Part shown: positions 24,051 to 33,700 of the stretch, piece after piece | Numbering within the stretch: position 1 is the first letter of the stretch | How the letters are laid out: the number at the start of each line of letters is the position of its first letter | Origin: Aspidiotus rigidus | Taxonomy: Eukaryota > Arthropoda > Insecta > Hemiptera > Diaspididae | Assembly (NCBI GenBank): GCA_035079385.1 | Contig: JAVHKY010000028.1 | Span: 4,650,001 to 4,714,000, forward strand | Length of the DNA stretch: 64,000 nucleotides | Direction of reading: 5' to 3' | Notes under the pieces: generated by a model | Seen by the model: the letters and a program-made list of their open reading frames with translations, nothing else | The model's database searches: none | What the model was told of the DNA's origin: nothing | Program-made: the position numbers and the translations under genes

Positions 24051-27000
24051 GTATTGTGGAGTATACGTGAACTAATTGCTGCCGCGCTTCAAAAGGACGG
24101 TTGTTTCTACACATTCGATGTGTCAACCCCGTTAGAAAAATTCTACGACGGTGTTCCTTTTTTACGACACCTTTTGAAAGATGAAGCAGATATCGTCAGA
24201 ATTTGTACTTTTGGCCATCTCGGTAAGAATATACTAGACGTGTGAGGTCAATTAAAAATGTCGTACCTACGAAATTGAAAAGGGGAGTTGTAGCAGACAT
24301 GCATTGTATAATTCAATCTGTTCTCTATTGTTTTCGTTTAGGAACAAATATGATAATGCTAATTTATTCATACTAGTAAATAAAGACTATGAAAAGAAAT
24401 CGGTTCTCAAAGATACAAGAATTGAGAATAATTCTCTGACCTCTATTATCTCAGCGAAAAAAATGAATGTCAAAAGGGTGGACAGATTAGATTTTACGTT
24501 CTTTGGCTGCAAACGGTATTAGGTTGCATTATTCAAAATTTTTCGAAATCAATTTGTGATTTCTCTTTTAAATATGACCAGAAAATATTACCAGCAGAGA
24601 TGTTGCACGAAAACGAATCACAAAATTAACGAAATTTTTTGGGCTGAAATAAAGATACAAAATGCAATATCAAAAACAAAAATAATTTCGTTCCAACAGA
24701 AAATTTTGAAAAAAGGAAATACTGAAAGGAAATCGGAGACGTCCAAGCAAAATCAATGCATTTTGCACGAGAATAACGAAAATAACGAAATTTTTTGTGC
24801 CGAAATAAGGAAACGAATTTCAGTAACGAAAACGAAAGTAATTCTGTTTTAACAGAAAGTTGCAAGGTAACGAAAGTAAATAGGTACCAAAACGAAATTC
24901 AAGAAATTTCGTGCAACATCTCTGCATTACCAGTCCCAATAGAAATCAATAATATGTCTCAACATTGAAGAACTCGCATGTATCAATTATTTGATATTAA
25001 TTACAATTTCCCCAAGATCCGATTTTCTTTAAAGCGCTCAATACTTATTTTAGTTTACATGCGGTGATTTGTCATTTTTATCAAAGTTTTTTGAAATCTT
25101 CAAAGAGCTCGTAGGTATTTTTATTTTTGTTTTAAAACTGAAACGCAAAATAAATAATTGTTTTTTAAATTGGAAATTCACTGACGCAGATAGGGTTCTT
25201 CCCCCATAATATCATAATGCATAGGTACTCGTTTGCCTGATTCTTATTGTAATGGTACTTGCTTTACATTGCTGCAAAAAATAATGTTTGACGAATGTGC
25301 AGAGGAATGGTTTCCGGGAAAGAGTGTTCTTGTTCATGCACGGCAGGAAATCAATGTTACCTTTTTATGGACTAAATCAAATCCTGCATGTTTGTCAAAA
25401 TCATTTGTTCGATAGATGATTCAAAATAGTTGATTCTGAAAGTATTTTTTACGCTGAACTCAATGGTGGTGTTGGTTTTTTTCAATTCACTCTCGTTTTC
25501 GAGTATCATAGAAATATGCACGTTGGTCAAAATGAAATTTTTTTGACGAACGTGCACTTTGATCGTGTATCTGATCAGGGAACATATTGAACTAAAAATT
25601 ATGGTTACCATCGAATTTCTCGTGAAAATTTACTTCTGAATTCGATCAACAAGTTAGTATTTATCATAGAACGTAACAAGAAAGAATAATATTACGCAAT
25701 TTCGTCCTCTTACCCAAAACCAGTACCGTGCACGTTCGTCAAACATTATTTGCACGGCAGAATTTGGTCTATTGGTCTCATGGCAGGAGAATTTGATAGA
25801 GCTCTTCCTCTATATCATATTGCATACTTGTTTGCCTGATTCTTATCGTAATGCCGTAATGGTACTCCGTTTACATTGGTCTCATGGCAGGGGAATGGAT
25901 ATGCTATTATTGCATATATCTGTGATTCAATTGCCCTGCCATAAGACCAATGTGAAGCAAGTACCATACCATTACGGCCTTACGATAAGAATCAGGCAAA
26001 CGAGTATGCAATATAATACAGGGGAAGAGCCCTATAGTCGTACATGTAACAAAGAATTTGTGTCGTTTTATGTACAAGTTAGGGTGGTGAGGGATTCAAT
26101 TTTAGAGCTTAAGCCTTAGTAGAATTTCTTTTCGCTCAAGCTCAAGGCTTAGACTTAAGATGAAATTTCTTTTCGCTTAAATTCGAAGCTTATTTAAGAC
26201 TTATGAGTTTTAACTTGAAACTTAAGCTTAAAGCTTGAAGTTAGAAGTAGGCTACAGAACACGTTTTTGTGGGGAAAAAAATATTTATTTTTGTTTGAAA
26301 AAACATGTTTTTGCCTTTTTTGAGTTTTAAGCTTTTGTCTCGCTTATTAAGTCGCTTAATTAAGCGATCGGTAAGTTGTTTCGCTAAATAAGTCGCTTAA
26401 TTAAGCAAACGGAAAATTGTTTCGCTTATCAAGTCGCTTGATTAAGCGAATGAAAAATCGTTTCGCTTTATTAGCTTATTTACAGCTTAAAACTTGAGCT
26501 TACCACCCTTGTTATCGCCTTCAACGGAAACACTGCAAGCCCGTTATGCTGTCTACTGTACAAAAGCTGACCATCGTCCATCTCCTTATACTTGCCTCGC
26601 CACTTCACCCGCTCGCAATCCCTTTGAATTCCTTCAGACCGCTCATTTGCAGTACATAATTTCAGTGTTCGGACCGGGAATCCCGAACGGGAATTCCCGC
26701 GGGAATATTCCCGGGAATTCAAGAAAATTTCCCGGGAACATGATGAAAAATCGGGAAAATTTCCCGAATTTCCGAAACATTCCCAGTTCCCGGGAAAAAA
26801 TCCCGGGAAAATGACCGGGAATTCCCAGTCCTAAATTGAATTCCCGGGAACATCCGAACACTGCATAATTTCTCCTACTCCATAGATAAGCTCCTTTCTT
26901 TCTTTCTTCAGTGAAACAAATGTCTTCCCTTTTCTCAGACTTGAGTATCTCTGCCGAGCCGTCTAGGCGTCTAACCCTGCGTGAAAGTTCACTTCGAAAA

Positions 27001-27309
27001 ATTTGTGGATACTGATCAGATTTACCTGTGTGATTGTTCTTGAATCTTATTCCTACAGGTGATGGAAATTCGCATTTGAGCTTCACACGTCGAAATTTCT
27101 GTTCTGAATTACTTTGCTACGTTGAACACGAATTATATAAATGGATATCGAATCAACGAGGGAGTATTAGTTCGGAACATGGAATTGGCCTTTTGAAGAC
27201 AGAATTCTTGAAATATTCAAAGAGCGAACAAGAAATTGATTTGATGAAGGCGATGAAAACGATGATGGATCCTCGAGAAATATTGAATCCACGAAAAGTG
27301 ATTGGATAA
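24051..27309 (+). CDS. D2HGDH: D2HGDH alternative 3' cassette 2 (exons 6' and 7')
   Basis: Two exons, 24051-24222 (172 nt) and 27059-27309 (251 nt), have the same lengths and phases as canonical exons 6 and 7. Both have AG acceptors, a GTAAGA donor and a terminal TAA. They encode VLWSIRELIAAALQKDG... FGHLG and GDGNSHLSF... SSEHGIGLL... ILNPRKVIG. There are no copies of exons 1-5, so they can be expressed only by splicing from exon 5 (donor 22639) or not at all. Metal-site His/His and Glu-His are kept. Thr358, Lys369 and Asn413 of the canonical form become Ala, Thr and Ser. The 2.8-kb intron between the two exons is full of transposon pieces. No disabling mutation was found, which argues against a simple pseudogene. 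Confidence 0.8.
24595..24925. mobile_element. hAT-type non-autonomous element inside cassette 2 intron
   Basis: The ends are CAGAGATGTTGCACGAAA and its complement TTTCGTGCAACATCTCTG. The flanking bases ATTACCAG are repeated on both sides (24587-24594 and 24926-24933), an 8-bp target duplication apart from one ambiguous base. The interior is rich in AACGAAA repeats. The CAGNGNTG start and 8-bp duplication are typical of hAT elements. Confidence 0.8.
25190..26035. repeat. composite foldback repeat in cassette 2 intron
   Basis: A terminal block containing TTTGCCTGATTCTTAT, a TAATGGTAC segment and TTACATTG occurs three times: direct near 25230, direct near 25830, and inverted near 25930-26010. 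An inner pair (AATAATGTTTGACGAA near 25280 and TTCGTCAAACATTATT near 25735) is also inverted. It looks like nested or recombined copies of one palindromic element. Confidence 0.65.
26079..26510. mobile_element. AAGCTTAA-rich hAT-like MITE family D, copy 1
   Basis: The ends are AGGGTGGTGAG and CTTACCACCCTTG. The interior is almost wholly built from AAGCTTAAGC and GCTTAATTAAGCG palindromic words. A reverse-oriented copy with an 8-bp target duplication lies at 56782-57253. Confidence 0.75.
26680..26870. repeat. CCCGGG-palindrome tract
   Basis: About 190 bp made of repeated TTCCCGGGAA-like words separated by short AT spacers (for example GGGAATTCCCGCGGGAATAT). It is unlike the AT-rich surroundings. 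ORFs crossing it on both strands are by-products of the repeat. Confidence 0.8.
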
Positions 27310-27727
27310 TTCGGAAGGTGTGATCAAGATGAAAATATTTTGATAAATACGTACCTATGTTTGCAGTCACTCAAAAATAGATAAATGTTGTACTGGTAGC
27401 CTAATTTTTCGTGTGTATTTTTGTCTAAAGCTTTTATTATTTCATAACGGCTCTTGTATTTTATTTTTGTTTTGTTTCTTCCTACTTACCTACTACTATT
27501 TATTTGTATTGAAGAATTATTTGGTTGATAATAACATTATAACAGAGTATTTTGGATTGCTTACCTACGGTTTTGTTGAATAATTTGTTGAATTTATGTT
27601 GCTGCATTCCTATTATGATTGAAAAAAACAATTGAAAGGCTTGTTTGATTTTCTAGCAAATACGTAGGTTTTCTCATCTCTATCAATATGTCCTAAGTAT
27701 AATGAAATCTATATCTACTGATTTCAG

Positions 27728-28585
27728 AATTTGTGGAGATTGCGAGAAAATATTCCGAACGCTTTTGGGAAAATTGGTCATCTATATGCTTATGATGTTT
27801 CCGTACCTTTAAACGATTTCTACGATGGAGTTGATTTTCTGAAGAACGCCCTGAAGAATGATAAAAACGTTTTGAAAATAACTTGTTTTGGGCATATAGG
27901 TAAGATCGTACTTGGGTACATACTCAGTATACTCTGTACTGTGATTGCTGAGCATTTCTAAATTATACTTTTGATCCGATTAATCATAGAATCGTAAACA
28001 TACTCATACTTTCTTCTTCATAAGACTTTCGTTTTACTCTCCTACTCCGCTAATGTTACGTACCGTATAGTCGTTGTGCAATGTACATACAATGACGGAA
28101 GAATACTCCAAAGAATAAACAAATGATCGAGAATACGAATCCGAAAGCCGCAGAAATAGAATGAATCGCGAGTGCTTTCGGTTTAAAAACCATCATCCAG
28201 CAAAGGAAGGGAGCAGATAGTCGCTTTCTTTCATCGCTGGAGTCATAACTTTACAATTCGTTGTACTTATATAACTTACCATAGATTAGATAACTAAATT
28301 AATGATGGAACCTTTTATTCTTCAGGCGACGGAAATTCTCATCTCAATGTGATCGTTAAAGATTACAACCCGGATGATCATTACAAGCATGAAATCCTAA
28401 TTTATGAGTGGGTCGCGAGTAAACGCGGAAGTATTAGCGCGGAACATGGTATTGGATTCCTGAAACCCGATTTTATGAAATACTCGAAAACCAACGAAGA
28501 AATAACACTGATGAAAACTTTGAAAAGTACGTTGGATCCAAAACATATCCTGAATCCTCATAAAGTTCTAAAGTCGATTAATTAA
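27728..28585 (+). CDS. D2HGDH: D2HGDH alternative 3' cassette 3 (exons 6'' and 7'')
   Basis: Exons 27728-27899 (172 nt) and 28326-28585 (260 nt) are a third copy of the last two D2HGDH exons, with a TTTCAG acceptor, GTAAGA donor, TTCAG acceptor and TAA stop. They encode NLWRLRENIPNAFGKIG... FGHIG and GDGNSHLNVI... SAEHGIGFL... ILNPHKVLKSIN, four residues longer at the end than cassette 1. Metal-site His/His and Glu-His are kept. Canonical Thr358 and Lys369 become Pro and Ala, while Asn413 is kept. AATAAA signals follow at 28598 and 28784, so this is probably the distal end of the locus. No upstream exons of its own were found. Confidence 0.82.
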
Positions 28586-28597
28586 TTTTTTTTTTTA

Positions 28598-28603
28598 AAT
28601 AAA
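28598..28603 (+). promoter_or_regulatory. polyadenylation signal after cassette 3
   Basis: AATAAA 13 bp after the cassette 3 stop; a second AATAAA at 28784-28789. Either could end the longest D2HGDH transcript. Confidence 0.55.
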
Positions 28604-29238
28604 ATCTCAGATTATTGAGAAAAATTAAGTGCCAAATTCTTAGATAGAGTTTTATTATTAGAATGTGCCATTGTTTAATATTAATTTCATTATTATTTAA
28701 CATTTTGTAAGACGGTAAGATACCTAGTTCCTTTCAAAAGCGGATCAATCATTGTAATGGGTAAATATTGATGAAGAATAATGAATAAAAACTATTTCAA
28801 CGACTTTTATTTAAGTGGAATTACTTTGTCTTGTCAGCACAAGAAAATATTGAACTTCTCTCTACATACATGTAGTATGTCATTATAAATGCAGGATACG
28901 GCCACTTTCCTGGAAAAACTAAAAATCTGGAAAATTTAAGGAATTTTGAAAAAAAAATTGACAAGTCGCAAGAAAATGGTAACAACCAGATGCTGAGATA
29001 ATCAATTTTTTGACCAATAAAAAAAAAATGATAATAATCTTAACGAATTAGATCTAGGAAAATCGAAAAATAGTCAAGACGGGAAAATTTATTGAGAATA
29101 GTTTGGATTTTGGTGATAATAGTGGAGGTTTTATTGATAACTAGGGTTATTGAATGTAAAAGTAGTTTGTACTTTCCGGGAGAGAAGCAATGATCTTGTT
29201 ACGACATAGCTTACGGTCGTATCCGGGAACCCTGAATG

Positions 29239-29577
29239 ATTCCCGGACATATTTCTGAAACCGTTTTACCGACACCCATTTTGCCGGCAAATTACATTTC
29301 TGACAACCCAAAATATCGACATTAATTTTTCCGACATTCAATTTGCCAAAAATTTTTCATTCCGACACCTACTCTGCCGACACCAGTTTTGCCGACCACA
29401 AAAAAATGAGTAAGTATAATGAATGTTCGTACCTATATTCATTTAGATTTCGATGTTGTGCGACAAACGTGTGTAAGTACTCAATAACATTGTCGCATGT
29501 CGCTACTTTGGGTCGTCAGAAAAGTAGTTTGTCGGCGAAATGGGTGTCGGTAAAACGGCTTCGGAAAAATGTCCGGG
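29239..29577. repeat. MITE with long terminal inverted repeats
   Basis: Left CCCGGACAT...CCGTTTTACCGACACCCATTTTGCCG pairs with right CGGCGAAATGGGTGTCGGTAAAACGG...ATGTCCGGG. The left half carries a degenerate run of TTTTGCCGACAC-like words. Non-coding. Confidence 0.75.
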
Positions 29578-29589
29578 AACCGCGTCAGT

Positions 29590-30740
29590 GAACGTACGTA
29601 ATTATTTCACTGAGGATAGTTTTATCGCAGTAATTCTTTCAAATGATGTGCAGATACGTACTTATTGAAAGAAAGACGACATGAATTGTGTACTGTACTT
29701 GCTCAATAAAATTACAAAAATGAGTATACAATTTTTTATAAACATGAAAACGGTAGTACAAACATATTTGATCAGCTGTATTGATGTAGAACTATTGACG
29801 TGTGTGTGATATTCTACCCTATAGCTTAGACGAGATGACATGAAATTATCAGATAGTTCTATTAGAATTGATGGCGTAGTCTCGGCTTATGATTTCGTGT
29901 GATGTTTTTCATCCATTTTTAAAAAAAATTTTATTGATTTTGGAGTAGGCCTACACTGAATTGTGAGTAAACCTATAGAATATCAGAGTCATTTGTTTTG
30001 AGAAAAAAAAAAAAAAAAACTCTATGAAGAATGCCCTACTTTTTGGCACCGGTAATATCGTATTACGTTTGAAAATTTAATGATTTACTCAAAATTTTGG
30101 GCTTAGGTGATATTATGAGTGAGATTTTTTTTTTTCTTGGCTTGCGATCTTAAAGACTCTGAATTTTTGTTCAAGTATTCAAAATAATCTTATTTTTACA
30201 CTGCCCTATGCTCCCTGAGTTTAATTCTAGGTTACTAGGTATAAGTGCGGTCAGAATTTGGAGCATCTTCCATCTTTCGAAATTTTTCATTGATACCTTT
30301 TTGAAATGTCTACATTATACGTACCACAAATCTATAAATTTGAGTTATTTCTCTTTCATTGAAATGTTGAAATCATTCACCTCGCATAGACAAGCTTCGC
30401 TTGAAACCCGTCCAAAATATTAATTCATGGATAAAACTGAATTCATTTTTTTTTTTTTTTTCTACTAAAAATAATACCTACAATACTGTTCATTTCTGAA
30501 TTGACATACGCAAGTGCGTTACCCGTCTTGAAATGCTTGTTAGAAACAGTAGGTTTGTATGCTGAGGACAAATTCATAGAATGGTACCTATGAGAAAATC
30601 GGAAGTAAGGAAATTCATTAAAACGGAGTTTAATTCAACTGGTTGGGCTGCACTCGACTGGAAATCTTTGTTTTAGGAACGCCCGTGATCGATCAAAAAA
30701 CAGCGTTTGTTCGTCACCTATATTTTATTAGGACTCGTTC
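29590..30740. other. non-coding stretch upstream of carbonic anhydrase 1
   Basis: Intergenic; should hold the promoter of the distal (signal-peptide) exon at 30750. Homopolymer runs occur at about 30001 (A) and 30447 (T). No gene was recognised. Confidence 0.4.
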
Positions 30741-30749
30741 CATCCGAAG

Positions 30750-33700
30750 ATGCGGATGTACGCGCTGTTATTATTGTATTCCTCGAATTTAATTGTCCTT
30801 TCATCTGCGAATTTCTTTGATTTGATCACAGGTAAGTTTTAAAAATATAGTTTCACTTTAGAGTTAATTTAAATTTCACATTCATAGTGTAAAATACAAA
30901 GAGAAAACAGTATATAGATAGGTATTATTGCAATTATGGAACGTCCAGAAATTATGTGAATCAATTCTTACGATTTTTCGAGACCCTCTCTCCCTACCTG
31001 AAATTTGGTAAGATTCGGCCGGACTCCCTCTCCTTCTTGAATGCCTAGGGTAATTCCCAGTTAAAAATCACAAGAAACAATGGATTTCTTACTATGGTGA
31101 GCTCAACTTTAAAGAAACAGATCTGTTACGTCCCAGGCCCCGCTCCGAAGCTATATATAATAGGAGAGTGACTTGAAAAAGCCGTCTCGAGACTGACTTT
31201 TGACATCATCAAATTGTGACGTCACAGGCCCGGACTTGGTAGCTATAGGAGGGGAACCTTAAAAAAATTTTCTGGCGTAGCCAAATAAATGAAGATCATG
31301 TTTCATGTCTTTATATTTCATTACGCAATTTTAAGCCGCACAAATGCCTGTACGAAAAGCAATATTGAAAATCTCGAAAAATTTTAAATGGGGGTGTACT
31401 CGCAAATTTTTGAATCACCCGCGGGGTAGAGATGTGCACGGAAGCACGGTCTCTCTTGACGGGGGCGGGAGGGGGGGGGTGTACTCGCGAGTTTCAAAAT
31501 CGGGGTCCGGCGAGAGAAAAGACATGAAACATGTCAAAACAGATATATTATGTCACAGGCCCCGCTTCCAAGCTGTATTTAATAGGAGAGGGATTGGAAA
31601 AACCGTCACAAGGCTGATCTATGACGTAATCAAATTGTGACGTCATAGACCCGGACTTTGGAGCTATATTATAAAATAGGAGGGAGACTTGAAAAAACGA
31701 CAGCTTCCTTGGGGACGTCATCAGTGACCTGGACATATTTTAGGGACTTCGAAATATATAGGTCGAGAGTTTCTATCATAATATATAGCTCGAGAGTCAG
31801 GATTTTTCTAAACCCCTCTCCTGGCATGAGAGTCGACATTTTAACAGGGAACCTATTCTATGGTGGGTTGTTCGAAAATTTGGGCGTGCGCCGTGCGCTG
31901 TCCGCCGAAAAATTTGGACAAATCTCGACTCTCGAGCTATATATGACAAGAGAGAGACTTAAACAAATTTTGACTCTCGACTATATATGGCAAGATACTA
32001 GGTTTATAGTGGGTCTAGGCCTCCTTCATACTAGCTTTATACTAAGTGTAGACTTGCTTGAATTCTCAATACCAAAACCAATTTGACTCATAGAACAGTT
32101 TCCCTGCGTTCCTCGTTCAACTTCGTTAAGGAAGCCGTCGTTTTTCCAAGTCCCCCTCCTACCATATATAGTTTGGAGGTCGAAATTTTTCCAAGTTTTT
32201 TGCTGGACGGCGCACGGCAAATTTCTCAAAAAAAAAGAGCATAGAACAGGTTCCTTGTTGAAAAACTGATCTGTGATGTCATAGGCCTCGCCCTCCAATC
32301 TATATCTGATAGGAGGGATACTCAGAAAAAAACTGATCTATCGCGTCATCAGATTGTGACGTCACAAGCCCTGCCCCAAAGCTATGTATGGTAGGAGGGA
32401 GACTCAGAAAATTTCCGAGCTACCTGTCGGACGTTTTTTCCAAAAAACCCCCCTTATTAAAATTTCGAACTTTTTGCCTAGTATACAGTATACTAGGCTT
32501 GACTTGGAGAAATGTTGACCTTTATTTGTCTTTGGGCTGGGGGTGAGTATGAAATCTACGCGACGCTTTATGACGTCATCATTGACAAATTGGACGTTCC
32601 TTCGAAGCTACAAGACATAATTAATAGCGTAGAAATAAATTCCGATCACGTAAAGTATAAACATGATGTACCGCACAGTCGGTACGAAACACGTGTTGTG
32701 CGTTTTGAGATTAATGTTTTCCATTAAAAAATTTTTCTTACGTTACGTGATCGTAATTTATTTCTACGCTATGTCATCATTGACCTTGACCTACTTTAGG
32801 GACTTGGAAAAATTTCGACCTTTAGCCTTCATGATTTTAGGCCTAATATACAGCATACTAGGCCTAAACTAGACTGCTATAGTGGGTTTAGCCTTTATTA
32901 TGTAGGCCTAATTATAGTATAATGTACTAGCCTTATACTAGACTAAGAAGGAGGGGCGAACAAGCGAAGCGATGGAGTCCCAAAACCTAGTTAGCCTAAA
33001 ATACTGCATAATGAAAGTCAAACTTACTATAGCAACCGATTATAGAATCGATATTTCGATACAATCAAGATCAATACATTGATATAATCGAGATTGGTTT
33101 AATCGAAATTGATGTATCGATACAATCGACATTGATATATGTGACCTGCGATGAGAAAAGGATGCTCATTGCCCACTGACAGGAACACCATTTCTCTCTG
33201 ATTATATGTACAATCAGAGAGAAATGGTGTTCTTGCGCCAATGGGCAATGAGCATCCTTTTCTCATCGCAGGTCACATATCTTTATACTTTATGTGGTAT
33301 TTCTTTGAAAACGCCCAAATATATATGTCCATACTATACTTGATTCAATGTTTTCCATGAAGTGGAGTAATGAGAAGGAAAGCTGCGAAAGCCGCAGGGC
33401 TTTCCTTCAGTTTACTCTTTGAGTACTGTGAAGTGTTTTCCCATGAAGAAATTTACTTCAACTTTTTTCTCAAGCTTCCTTATGGTCGACTACTTTAATC
33501 TTGAAAGAGCGACACCGTTTTTATATGTAGGTAGGAGAAACTCTTTAAGCTTTAAAGTCGAGGCTCTCCCAACATGAGAACGACGTCAAGAACCAAAGTG
33601 ATCATACCTCTTTGTCCTCTCACGGCCTCAAAACTAGAAACACATTTAATTTTAAGGAAACTGTAATTGTAGGCAGAGCCGATAATGATAGAAAAAGAAA

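Noticed and set aside
26494..27086. ORFs of 80-147 codons on both strands across 26.5-27.1 kb
   Set aside because: They read through the CCCGGG palindrome tract and MITE ends; repeat artefacts.
24051..28585. Cassettes 2 and 3 as separate complete D2HGDH paralogues
   Set aside because: No copies of exons 1-5 were found before either cassette; only the last two exons are present.
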